Part shown: positions 34,225-45,839 of the stretch, piece by piece | Numbering within the stretch: the first letter of the stretch is position 1 | How the letters are laid out: the number at the start of each line of letters is the position of its first letter | Assembly (NCBI RefSeq): GCF_000467105.1 | Contig: NZ_BATI01000006.1 | Coordinates: forward strand, 1 to 64,000 | Source: Aquipseudomonas alcaligenes NBRC 14159 | GTDB lineage: Bacteria > Pseudomonadota > Gammaproteobacteria > Pseudomonadales > Pseudomonadaceae | Direction of reading: 5' to 3' | DNA: 64,000 nt | Made by a program: the position numbers and the translations under genes | The notes under the pieces: model-generated | The model's input: only the letters and a program-made list of their open reading frames with translations | Database searches by the model: none | What the model was told of the DNA's origin: nothing

Positions 34225-35433
34225 TCAGTCCTGGCTGTTGGCACCGATCTTGTGGATCGACAGATCGGCACCGTAGTACTCCTGCTCCTGGTTCAGGCGG
34301 ATGCCGGTCACCGACTTCAGCAAGCCGTAGACCAAGAAGCCACCAACCAGCGCCACCAGCACACCGAGCGCCGTGCCGATCAGCTGGCTGGTCAGGCTGA
34401 CGCCACCGAGGCCGCCCAGCCAGGTCTGGCCGAAGATGCCGCAGGCGATGCCGCCCCACACGCCGCACAGGCCATGCAGCGGCCACACGCCGAGTACGTC
34501 GTCGATCTTCCACTTCACCTGGGTGGCGGTGAAAGCCCAGACGAACAGCGCACCGGCGATGGCACCGGTGGCCAGCGCGCCAACCGGGTGCATCAGGTCG
34601 GAGCCGGCACACACCGCCACCAGGCCAGCCAGCGGGCCGTTGTGCAGGAAGCCGGGGTCGTTGCGCCCCACCAGCAGCGCGGCAACGGTGCCACCGACCA
34701 TGGCCATCAGCGAGTTGACCGCCACCAGGCCGCTGATGCTGCCGAGGGTCTGCGCACTCATCACGTTGAAGCCGAACCAGCCGATGATCAGGATCCACGA
34801 GCCGAGGGCGAGGAACGGGATGTTCGACGGTGCGAAGGCCACCAGGCGGCCATCGCGGTAACGCCCATTGCGCTGGCCGAGCAGGATCACCGCGCCGAAG
34901 GCCAGCCAGCCGCCCACCGCGTGCACCACTACCGAACCGGCGAAGTCGTGGAAGGCCGCGCCAAAACGCTCGGTCAGCCAGGCCTGCAGGCCGAAGTTGC
35001 CGTTCCAGATCAGCCCCTCGAAGAAGGGATAGACGAAGGCAACGATCAGCAGCGTGGCGCACAGCTGTGGGCCGAACTTGGCACGCTCGGCGATACCGCC
35101 GGAGATGATCGCCGGGATCGCGGCGGCAAAGGTCAGCAGGAAGAAGAACTTCACCAGGGCATAACCATTGCCGGCGGTCAGCGTGCTCGCCGGCTCGAGA
35201 AAGGTCACGCCGTAGGCCACCCAGTAGCCGACGAAGAAGTACGCCAGAGCCGAGATGGCGAAGTCGGAAAGGATCTTCGACAGCGCGTTGACCTGGTTCT
35301 TGTGGCGCACCGTACCGACTTCGAGGAAGGCGAAACCGGCATGCATGGCCAGAACCATGATGGCGCCCAGCAGGATAAAGAGTGTGTTGGAGCCGTGAAT
35401 CAGGGTTTCTACGGCGCTGTTGAGGTTTTCCAT
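34225..35433 (-). CDS. amt: Amt-family ammonium transporter
   Basis: 402 residues from 35433 (MENLNSAVETLIHGSN). About eleven hydrophobic segments; family motifs GFAFLEVGTVRHKN, DFAGSVVVHAVGGW (first pore His) and WPLHGLCGVWGG (second pore His). It conducts ammonium across the inner membrane. An upstream GTG at 35475 would add 14 residues. The PII gene glnK usually paired with amtB is not adjacent, so this may be a second, separately regulated copy. Confidence 0.93.
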   Translation of the reverse strand: MENLNSAVETLIHGSNTLFILLGAIMVLAMHAGFAFLEVGTVRHKNQVNALSKILSDFAISALAYFFVGYWVAYGVTFLEPASTLTAGNGYALVKFFFLLTFAAAIPAIISGGIAERAKFGPQLCATLLIVAFVYPFFEGLIWNGNFGLQAWLTERFGAAFHDFAGSVVVHAVGGWLAFGAVILLGQRNGRYRDGRLVAFAPSNIPFLALGSWILIIGWFGFNVMSAQTLGSISGLVAVNSLMAMVGGTVAALLVGRNDPGFLHNGPLAGLVAVCAGSDLMHPVGALATGAIAGALFVWAFTATQVKWKIDDVLGVWPLHGLCGVWGGIACGIFGQTWLGGLGGVSLTSQLIGTALGVLVALVGGFLVYGLLKSVTGIRLNQEQEYYGADLSIHKIGANSQD

Positions 35434-35856
35434 CGGCAGGGAGACTCCGGCGGATACGGCACCAAATACGAGCACTCACGAAGATCCATGCACCATCCCG
35501 ATGCCATTGCGCGCCATCTTGGTTCCTCTCGGAAACCTCATTTGGCGCAGCCGATCTTCACAAGCGATCCTCGAATCAGGCCAATCCCTATAATTATCAA
35601 TGGGTTAATACGACACGACAGGGCCAGTCCAGACCCAACGAACGCCCCATAACAAGGCGCCATGTCGGCTATACGCACCACGCCGTTGCAACCGCCGTAC
35701 CAGCCAGGAAGTCCTGCCGGCCATGACCGGCCTGTACCGCGAACACACACGCACCAAGGCCGGGCAGTCGCCGCCAGCGAGCCTGACCACACGGCCAGTA
35801 TTCAACTGGCCGCATTCTTGCTTAATGCTGCGTTCGGCCGCGGCCGTCCACCTGGC
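35434..35856. other. Non-coding gap between the ammonium transporter and the EAL gene
   Basis: Divergent regulatory region of about 420 bases. A perfect TATAAT lies at 35589-35594 on the plus strand without a good -35. An open frame in register with the EAL gene starts at 35662, but its codons lack the strong third-position GC bias of the gene proper, so I treat it as non-coding. I see no clear sigma-54 or NtrC site. Confidence 0.5.
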
Positions 35857-37068
35857 ATGCCTGACTGGCTGCAGTTCTCCAGACCGGACAAGGAACACAT
35901 TGTGATCGAGGGGCAACCTGTCGCCTGCTTCCAGCCCTTTATCGATACGGCTACCGGCCGCATTGCCGGCGTCGAGGCGCTCGGGCGCCTGCGCCAGGCC
36001 GACGGCAGCCTGCGCTCGGTGGGCCCGCTGTTCACCGACCCGCGCGTTTCGCCTTCGGCCCTGCGCCGGCTGGACCGGCAGATCCGCGACGATGCCCTGC
36101 TACGCCTGCACGAGGCACCTGCGGACTGGTTCCTCAGCATCAACATCTCGCCCCGCTGGATCAGCCGCCTGCGCCCCAACCAGGCCTTGCCCAGCCTCAA
36201 GCAGCTGGAGAAACATGGTGTGCCGGCGCAGCGCGTGGTGTTCGAGATCACCGAGCTAGGCGGCGGCAGCCAGAAACTCGCTGAAGTGGTGGCGCGCTAC
36301 CGCGAGGCCGGGGCACGCATCGCCATCGACGACTTCGGCGCCGGCTACTCGCAGCTGGACCGGGTACTGGCCCTGCAGCCGGACATCCTCAAACTGGACA
36401 TGCGCCTGTTCCAAGCCGCCGCCCGTGGCGGTCCCAGCGGCGAAGTGGTCAAGGCCCTGGCGCAGATGGCCGAGAAGACCGGCTGCTGGATCATCGCCGA
36501 GGGGGTGGAAACCGAGGCCGAGCTGGACTTTGCCCTCGAGTGCGGCGCCCGTTACGTGCAGGGCTACCTGTTCGCTCGCCCGGAACTGCAATTCGCCAGC
36601 GCCGACGCCTTCGTCGAGCGCTTCGCCCGACTGCGCGATCAATACGTGCAACGCAAGCTGGCCGAGCGCGCCCATCTGATGAGCTTGCGCCAGCAACTGA
36701 GCGAGCTGATGTCCCGCGTGCGCGAGTGGGCGGAGTGCGATGCCGCGCTGGACAAGCTGCTGCACCCGGTCGACTACCCCTGGCTGCTGCGCATCTACCA
36801 GTGTGATCGGCATGGCACGCAGCTGGGCCCCAACCTGCAATGGGACGGCGCATGCTGGCACGAGGATGCCCGCTACCAGGGCCACAACTGGTCCTGGCGG
36901 CCCTACTTCTACCAGCTGCTGGCCGAAGGCTGGGAAGAGCGCCGGCTGACACTGTCCACCACCTACCGCGACGCCACCACCAACCAATACTGCCTGACCG
37001 CCGGCCAGTTCATCGACAACGGCCGGCGCCTGCTACTGCTGGACATCGATGCCGCCGGACTGGCCTAG
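35857..37068 (+). CDS. EAL-domain cyclic-di-GMP phosphodiesterase with C-terminal YkuI_C-like sensor
   Basis: 403 residues from ATG 35857 (MPDWLQFSRPDKE). The EAL domain (about 15-260) keeps its catalytic set: GVEALGRL, FLSINIS, FEITELG, IDDFGAGYSQLD, ILKLDMRLF, AEGVETEAE and QGYLF, so it is probably active. The C-terminal 140 residues (WSWRPYFYQLL ... LSTTYRDATTNQYCLTAGQFI) resemble the PAS/Cache-like YkuI_C domain found after EAL domains. No membrane segments, so cytosolic. A longer start at 35662 is possible. Confidence 0.88.
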   Translation: MPDWLQFSRPDKEHIVIEGQPVACFQPFIDTATGRIAGVEALGRLRQADGSLRSVGPLFTDPRVSPSALRRLDRQIRDDALLRLHEAPADWFLSINISPRWISRLRPNQALPSLKQLEKHGVPAQRVVFEITELGGGSQKLAEVVARYREAGARIAIDDFGAGYSQLDRVLALQPDILKLDMRLFQAAARGGPSGEVVKALAQMAEKTGCWIIAEGVETEAELDFALECGARYVQGYLFARPELQFASADAFVERFARLRDQYVQRKLAERAHLMSLRQQLSELMSRVREWAECDAALDKLLHPVDYPWLLRIYQCDRHGTQLGPNLQWDGACWHEDARYQGHNWSWRPYFYQLLAEGWEERRLTLSTTYRDATTNQYCLTAGQFIDNGRRLLLLDIDAAGLA

Positions 37069-37076
37069 AGACCCGC

Positions 37077-38189
37077 TCAGATCAGAATCGGCCGATGAAA
37101 CGGCGCCAGCTCCATGCGGTCGCGGCCGTTCTGCTTGGCGCGGTACAGCGCCTTGTCGGCACGCTCGATCAGCCCCGCCACGCTTTCCTGCAGGTAGTAC
37201 TGGGCCACGCCGATCGAGGCGGTCACCCTGACCTCGTCCGGTAGCCCGGCGAAACGCGCCTCGGCCAGGGCATCCTGGATGCGCTTGACGCAGTGCTGGG
37301 CCATCTCCAGCGAGGTCTGCGGCAGGAACAGGAGGAACTCCTCGCCACCATAACGGGCGAAGAAGTCGGTACTGCGCAACAGCGGTTGCACGGTATGGGC
37401 GAAGTTCCTGAGCACCTCATCCCCCACCGAGTGGCCGTAGGTGTCGTTGATCCGCTTGAAGTAGTCGAGGTCGAGGATGCACACGCAGAAGCCGGCACCA
37501 CCGCGGTCGGTGCGGTTCTTTTCGTGGTTGAGCATCTCCAGCAGGTAGCGCCGGTTATAGACCCCGGTCAGCTCGTCATGGGTCGCCAGTTCAGTGACCT
37601 GCTGCAGCACTTCCTGCAGCTGGGCATTGCTCGACATGAGCTTCTTGCGCAACTCGCTGATATTGCCGCCGAGCACCGAGATGAACGGCAGGAAGGCCGA
37701 GAAACTGCACCACAGCACCATCTCCACCGCCAGGTTGAAGCGCTCGCCCTCGATGCGTTCGATCAGCGGCAGGGTCAGGCCATAGGCAACGATGGTCAGC
37801 AGGCTCAGGGCGAGCAGCTGGCGGGTATGCAGGCGGAAGCAGCCGAACACCATGATGATCAGCAGCACCACCAGGTGGGCGCCACGGGCCTCTCCAGCGT
37901 AGGTCTGGGTGAACAGCACCATGGCGATGGCCGCCACCATCTGCGCCATGGTCATGCTCGGATCGCGCAGACGCAGGTTGAGGCCGGTGTGGAACAGCAG
38001 GAAGAAGCCCAGGTTGGTCAGCACCGCGATCACCAGCCAGGTGGCCATGACCCAGGCGGGCGAGATGCCGTTGTACAGCGATACGCCCTGCGGCACGCAG
38101 GCCAGGACGTACATCGCCAGGCTCATCAGGAAGCGCTGGACGCGCAACTGCTGATGCGGGTCCTTGGGCAAGGCAGCTTCTGAAATCAC
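37077..38189 (-). CDS. Membrane GGDEF diguanylate cyclase
   Basis: 370 residues from a GTG at 38189. Six hydrophobic segments span about 20-195, then a short coiled coil and a GGDEF domain with the active RYGGEEF signature and an inhibitory I-site RSTD five residues before it. It should make cyclic-di-GMP at the inner membrane and be product-inhibited. The N-terminal part resembles a small multipass sensor without a periplasmic domain. Converges on the EAL gene with an eight-base gap; divergent from dgt. Confidence 0.9.
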   Translation of the reverse strand: MISEAALPKDPHQQLRVQRFLMSLAMYVLACVPQGVSLYNGISPAWVMATWLVIAVLTNLGFFLLFHTGLNLRLRDPSMTMAQMVAAIAMVLFTQTYAGEARGAHLVVLLIIMVFGCFRLHTRQLLALSLLTIVAYGLTLPLIERIEGERFNLAVEMVLWCSFSAFLPFISVLGGNISELRKKLMSSNAQLQEVLQQVTELATHDELTGVYNRRYLLEMLNHEKNRTDRGGAGFCVCILDLDYFKRINDTYGHSVGDEVLRNFAHTVQPLLRSTDFFARYGGEEFLLFLPQTSLEMAQHCVKRIQDALAEARFAGLPDEVRVTASIGVAQYYLQESVAGLIERADKALYRAKQNGRDRMELAPFHRPILI

Positions 38190-38325
38190 GCGCTGATTCT
38201 CTTTGTTGTTATGGTCGGTACGCGATGGCACGACAATATCACCGTGACCGAAGATCGCACACGCGCCGCCCGTCAGCTGCCCGACGGACTCTGCGCAACA
38301 GCGCACGACACTTGCAGGCACTGCG

Positions 38326-39708
38326 GTGAACGTCGAAGCTAAGGCACAGAATCCGCCGCAGAAGACGAGTACCGCCTTGGATTGGCAAACCCTGCTCACC
38401 CGTGAACGCCTCGGCAAGCCCGTGTACAGCTCCGACGAACTGGGCCGCAGCCCGTTCCACAAGGACCACGACCGCATCATCTTCTCCGGCGCCTTTCGTC
38501 GCCTGGGACGCAAGACCCAGGTGCACCCGGTGTCCAGCAACGATCACATCCACACCCGCCTGACCCACTCCCTGGAGGTCGGCTGCGTGGGGCGTTCGCT
38601 GGGCATGCGCGTGGGCGAAATGTTGCGCGACGAGCTGCCGGCCTGGTGCGCCCCCAGCGATCTGGGTGTGATCGTGCAGTCGGCCTGTCTGGCCCACGAC
38701 ATCGGCAATCCGCCCTTCGGCCACTCCGGCGAGGACGCCATCCGCCACTGGTTCCGCCAGGCCGCCGGACGTGGCTGGCTGGACGACATGAGCGAGGCCG
38801 AACGCGGTGACTTTCTCAGCTTCGAGGGCAACGCCCAGGGCTTTCGCGTACTCACCCAGCTGGAATACCACCAGTTCGACGGCGGCATGCGCCTGACCTA
38901 CGCCACGCTCGGCAGCTACCTGAAGTATCCCTGGACCGCACGCCACGCCGAGGCGCTCGGCTACAAGAAGCACAAGTTCGGCTGCTACCAGAACGAGCTG
39001 CCACGCCTGGAACAGATCGCCGCCAAGCTCGGCCTGCCCAAGCTCGACGAGCAGCGCTGGGCACGTCACCCGCTGGTGTACCTGATGGAGGCCGCGGACG
39101 ACATCTGCTACGCCCTGATCGATCTGGAAGACGGCGTGGAGATGGAGCTGCTCGACTACGCCGAGGTCGAGGCCCTGCTGTTCGACCTGGTTGGCGATGA
39201 CCTGCCGCAGACCTACCGCCAGCTCGGCCCCGGCGACTCGCGGCGGCGCAAGCTGGCGATCCTGCGCGGCAAGGCCATCGAGCATCTGACCAACGCCGCC
39301 GCGCGCGCCTTCGTCGAGCAGCAGCCGGCGCTGTTGCTCGGCAGCCTGGAGGGCGATCTGGTGGAGCACATGCATGGCCCGGCCAAGCGCTGCGTGCTGC
39401 GCGCCAAGGCCATGGCACGGGAGAAGATCTTCCAAGACAAGCGCAAGACCCTGCACGAGATCGGCGCCTACACCACCCTGGAAATCCTGCTCAACGCGTT
39501 CTGCGGGGCAGCGCTGGAGCACCACCGTGGCAACGGTCTGTCGTTCAAGAACCGGCGCATCCTCGACCTGCTGGCACACTACGCGCCGGAACCGGGTTGG
39601 CCGCTGTACCAGTCGTTCCTACGCATGGTCGACTTCATCGCCGGCATGACCGACAGCTACGCTACCGAAATGGCCCGGGAGATGACCGGGCGCTCCAGCC
39701 CGGTGTGA
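38326..39708 (+). CDS. dgt: dGTP triphosphohydrolase
   Basis: 460 residues from GTG 38326. HD-domain dNTPase: [33 protein letters not shown], and the metal motif [14 protein letters not shown] near residue 123, with [13 protein letters not shown] later. It hydrolyses dGTP to deoxyguanosine and triphosphate. Length and ends are normal for Dgt. Followed four bases later by a FUSC-like gene. Confidence 0.94.
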   Translation: MNVEAKAQNPPQKTSTALDWQTLLTRERLGKPVYSSDELGRSPFHKDHDRIIFSGAFRRLGRKTQVHPVSSNDHIHTRLTHSLEVGCVGRSLGMRVGEMLRDELPAWCAPSDLGVIVQSACLAHDIGNPPFGHSGEDAIRHWFRQAAGRGWLDDMSEAERGDFLSFEGNAQGFRVLTQLEYHQFDGGMRLTYATLGSYLKYPWTARHAEALGYKKHKFGCYQNELPRLEQIAAKLGLPKLDEQRWARHPLVYLMEAADDICYALIDLEDGVEMELLDYAEVEALLFDLVGDDLPQTYRQLGPGDSRRRKLAILRGKAIEHLTNAAARAFVEQQPALLLGSLEGDLVEHMHGPAKRCVLRAKAMAREKIFQDKRKTLHEIGAYTTLEILLNAFCGAALEHHRGNGLSFKNRRILDLLAHYAPEPGWPLYQSFLRMVDFIAGMTDSYATEMAREMTGRSSPV

Positions 39709-39712
39709 AGCC

Positions 39713-40771
39713 ATGAAGGGCATGCTCAAGCAGGTATTCGGCTGGCACGCCGGCCCCCCGGCCTGGGGCCCGGCGGTGATCGCCGGCCTGGGCTGCGCCC
39801 TGCCGCTGGTGCTCGGCCTGTTCAGCGGCCATCCGGGCTTCCTCTGGGCTTCGGTCGGTGCCTTCCTGGCCGCGCAGTCCAACCCGCTGCACCGTTTCGG
39901 CATGCTGCGCCTGCTGCTGCTCACCCTGTTCGGCGCCTGCAGCGCGGGGCTGGGGTTCTGGGCCGCCAGCGATGCGGTGCTCAGCCTCGTCCTGTTCGCC
40001 GCCTACGGTTTTCTCCTGGCCTGGCTGCAGCGCTTCGGCACCGAGGCCGGCAAGCTCGGCCTCGGGCTGATCGTGTGCCTGTGCCTCGGCCAGGGCCAGT
40101 TCGGCATCAGCGGGTTGCACAACCCCGATGCGGTCGCCGCGCTGTTCATTCTCGGCGGCCTCTGGGTCGCCCTGCTCGCCTTCGGCCTGCGCGGCCTGCA
40201 CGGCCTGCGCATGTGGCCCTACATGCCGCGCCTGCTGGCGGTGCTGCGGGTGCTGCGGCGCTATGCCAAACGCCTGCCTGAACAGCGCTGGCGCCTGCAC
40301 GCGCTGGCTTGCACCCTGGGCTGCGCGGCAGCCGGGCTGATCGTCCAGCTGGCCGACCTGCAGCGCGGCTACTGGCTGACCCTGGCGCTGATCGCCACCC
40401 TGCAGCTGGAGAATCGCGGCAGCCTGGCCCGCGCCCTGCAGGCGAGCATGATCAGCCTGGGGGTCGCCCTCGCCCTCATCTACCTCGGCCACAGCCTGCA
40501 GAGCCCACCGGCGATGGTCGCCACCATACTGCCGTTGATCGTCCTCAGCCGTGCGCTGCAGGCCCAGCACTACGGCCTGTTCGTGGTGCAGGTGGGGATC
40601 AGCTTCGTGCTGCTGGCCGAAAGCCTGGCACCCGACTGGCACCAGGCCCAGGGGCGCCTGCTGAACAGCCTGATCGGTGTGTTCCTGGCCCTGCTGGTGG
40701 CACTCCTGAGCCATGCCCTGCAACAGTGGCTGGAGCGCCGCGCAGAGGCCTCGCCGACGAACAAAAATTAA
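39713..40771 (+). CDS. FUSC-like integral membrane protein
   Basis: 352 residues with two sets of hydrophobic segments (about 15-165 and 205-340) around a cytosolic loop LRVLRRYAKRLPEQRWRLHAL. The RGYWLTLALIATLQ segment is reminiscent of aromatic-acid efflux/fusaric-acid-resistance (FUSC) membrane proteins. Shorter than full AaeB. Substrate unknown. Starts four bases after dgt, so probably co-transcribed. Confidence 0.75.
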   Translation: MKGMLKQVFGWHAGPPAWGPAVIAGLGCALPLVLGLFSGHPGFLWASVGAFLAAQSNPLHRFGMLRLLLLTLFGACSAGLGFWAASDAVLSLVLFAAYGFLLAWLQRFGTEAGKLGLGLIVCLCLGQGQFGISGLHNPDAVAALFILGGLWVALLAFGLRGLHGLRMWPYMPRLLAVLRVLRRYAKRLPEQRWRLHALACTLGCAAAGLIVQLADLQRGYWLTLALIATLQLENRGSLARALQASMISLGVALALIYLGHSLQSPPAMVATILPLIVLSRALQAQHYGLFVVQVGISFVLLAESLAPDWHQAQGRLLNSLIGVFLALLVALLSHALQQWLERRAEASPTNKN

Positions 40772-40848
40772 GCCCGGGCAGGCCACAGAGCAGCGGTGCG
40801 TTCACTATGCTTTTGCACTATCCCCCTGCGTAGCTAAGAAGTGAGGCG

Positions 40849-43800
<2,952 letters not shown>

Positions 43801-43811
43801 ATCCCGGCCAC

Positions 43812-43840
43812 AAAAAAGCCCGGCCAAGGCCGGGCTTTTT
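43812..43840. terminator. Bidirectional terminator after the HD-GYP gene
   Basis: AAAAAAGCCCGGCC, AA loop, GGCCGGGCTTTTT, between the HD-GYP gene and yggL, which converge. Confidence 0.93.
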
Positions 43841-43857
43841 CATCCAGCACGAGAGGC

Positions 43858-44202
43858 TCAGGCCTTCGGGCTGACCGGATTCTCCGGGTACCACACGTCC
43901 ATCAGCGGGCTGAGGGTGAAGCCGCTCAGCTCCTTGCGACCTTTCAGCCAGGCTTCCAGAGCAGCACGCTGCTCCTCGCTGACCGAGCCACGCTTGGCCA
44001 GGCAGACGAAGCCGTAGTCGTCGCCACCGACATAGCCCAGGCCGTTACCATCGATGCCTTCGAGCAGGAACTCGTCGACGAACTTGTCGGCGCCTTCTTC
44101 GCTCAGGCCTTCGTGGAAGCTGAGGGTCAGCTCGCAGCCCAGTTCCTGGAATTCGTCAACGCACAGTTTCTTGCGCAGGCGGCGGGAACGGTTGGTAGCC
44201 AT
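43858..44202 (-). CDS. yggL: YggL-family (DUF469) ribosome-associated protein
   Basis: 114 residues from 44202 (MATNRSRRLRKKLCVDEFQELGCEL), with the family core FVDEFLLEGIDGNGLGYVGG. YggL binds the 50S subunit in E. coli; its detailed role is not settled. An upstream start at 44241 adds unconserved residues. Cytosolic, monocistronic. Confidence 0.92.
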   Translation of the reverse strand: MATNRSRRLRKKLCVDEFQELGCELTLSFHEGLSEEGADKFVDEFLLEGIDGNGLGYVGGDDYGFVCLAKRGSVSEEQRAALEAWLKGRKELSGFTLSPLMDVWYPENPVSPKA

Positions 44203-44398
44203 AAACACTCCTAGATACTCATTGATTGCAACGGGCGGCACTCTAGCAGGTTGCTGCCCCAGCCGCCCGTCCGTTCAGAAAAAACCCGCCGCGGAAGCCG
44301 CTCAAGCCCCCAGAAAAAGATGCATGGGGCATAATGCGCGGCAAATTCAGCACCGCTGCACCTTCTTTTTGCCCTTTATTCTGCCTGGGCCCGTGCCA

Positions 44399-45832
44399 AT
44401 GATCAGAACGCTCCGCAATTTCGTCGTCGCTTCACTGCTGCTTCCCGTCGCCCTTCCCCTCTCTGCCGCCCAGGTCAGCAACGTGCTACCGGCCAAGGTG
44501 CAGCAGTCGCTCAAGGCCAACAAGATTTCCGCCAACAGCTTGTCGGTGGTCGCCCTGCCGCTGGACGGCGTGGGTAACGGCATCATCTACAACGCCGATG
44601 TATCGGTGAATCCCGCCTCGACCATGAAGCTGGTCACCACCTACGCTGCCCTCGAACTGCTCGGCCCCACCCACCAGTGGCGCACCGAGTTCTACGGCGA
44701 CGGCCCGCTGAAGGATGGCGTGCTCAACGGCAACCTCTACCTCAAGGGTGGCGGCGATCCCAAGCTGAACATGGAAAAGCTCTGGCTGATGATGCGCGAC
44801 CTGCGCGCCAACGGCGTGCAGCGCATCACCGGCGACCTGGTGCTGGACCGCAGCCACTTCCATCACCCCAGCCTGCCGAGCTTCAACGATGACGGCGGCG
44901 ACCCCAACAAGCCGTTCCTGGTCGGCCCCGATTCGCTGCTGGTCAACCTCAAGGCCGTGCGCATGGTGGCACGCACCTCCGGCGGCAAGGTCAGCGTGAT
45001 GATGGAGCCGCCCCTGACCAACGTGCGCATCGACAACAAGGTCAAGGCCCTCGGCGGCGGCAAATGCCCGGCCTGGCCGGATGTGCGCTACAACCCGGTC
45101 ACCCAGTACGACGGCACCACCCTGGTGGTGACCGGCAAGCTGGCCGAAGGCTGCAGCGCGCAGACCTACCTGGCCCTGCTCGACCACCCGGGCTATGCCG
45201 CCGGCGCCGTGCGCGCCATCTGGCAGGAACTGGGCGGCAGCATCCTCGGCAAGGACCGCGTCGGCGACGTGCCGAAGAAGGCCCAGCTGCTGGCACGCAC
45301 CTTCTCGCCGGACCTCACCGAGGTCATCCGCGACATCAACAAGTACAGCAACAACACCATGGCCCAGCAGCTGTTCCTCAGCCTGGGGCAGAGCTTCCGC
45401 GACCGCGCCGATGCGGACGACGCCAAGGCCGCACAGCGGGTGATCCGCAGCTGGCTGGCGAAGAAGGGCATCACCGCCCCGCACCTGGTGATCGAGAATG
45501 GCTCTGGTCTGTCGCGCGCCGAGCGGGTCAGCGCCCGCGAGATGGCCGGCATGCTGCAGGCCGCCTGGCACAGCCCCTATGCCGCGGAGTTCATCGCCTC
45601 GATGCCGCTGGTGGGGATGGACGGCACCATGCGCAAACGCCTCAAGCGTACCGGCATGGAAGGCCAGGCCCACATCAAGACCGGCACCCTGAACAACGTG
45701 CGCGCCATCGCCGGCTTCACCCGCACGGCCAAGGGACAGAACTGGGTAGTGGTGGCCATCCTCAACGACCAGCGCCCCTGGGGCGCCTCGGCGATCCTCG
45801 ATCAGGTGCTGCTGGACATCTACCGCCGCTGA
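44399..45832 (+). CDS. dacB: D-alanyl-D-alanine carboxypeptidase/endopeptidase (PBP4)
   Basis: 477 residues with a signal peptide (MIRTLRNFVVASLLLPVALPLSAA). The PBP4 active site is complete: PASTMK (SxxK), YSNNT (SxN) and IKTGTL (KTG). It trims or cleaves peptidoglycan cross-links in the periplasm; in Pseudomonas, dacB loss is known to induce AmpC. The start at 44399 begins the signal peptide. Same order dacB, rlmL, rmf, pyrD as in P. aeruginosa, with a GGDEF gene inserted here. Confidence 0.95.
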   Translation: MIRTLRNFVVASLLLPVALPLSAAQVSNVLPAKVQQSLKANKISANSLSVVALPLDGVGNGIIYNADVSVNPASTMKLVTTYAALELLGPTHQWRTEFYGDGPLKDGVLNGNLYLKGGGDPKLNMEKLWLMMRDLRANGVQRITGDLVLDRSHFHHPSLPSFNDDGGDPNKPFLVGPDSLLVNLKAVRMVARTSGGKVSVMMEPPLTNVRIDNKVKALGGGKCPAWPDVRYNPVTQYDGTTLVVTGKLAEGCSAQTYLALLDHPGYAAGAVRAIWQELGGSILGKDRVGDVPKKAQLLARTFSPDLTEVIRDINKYSNNTMAQQLFLSLGQSFRDRADADDAKAAQRVIRSWLAKKGITAPHLVIENGSGLSRAERVSAREMAGMLQAAWHSPYAAEFIASMPLVGMDGTMRKRLKRTGMEGQAHIKTGTLNNVRAIAGFTRTAKGQNWVVVAILNDQRPWGASAILDQVLLDIYRR

Positions 45833-45839
45833 TCCTCGC

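Noticed and set aside
34144..35652. Long plus-strand frame opposite the ammonium transporter
   Set aside because: Antisense to a multipass membrane protein; product is polar and repetitive, as expected of a shadow.
35662..35856. 65-residue N-terminal extension of the EAL protein
   Set aside because: Codon third positions are not GC-biased like the rest and the residues are Pro/His-rich without similarity; an AAGG four bases before its ATG keeps some doubt.
38190..38540. Upstream extension of the GGDEF gene
   Set aside because: Overlaps the divergent dgt gene and has no membrane or domain similarity.
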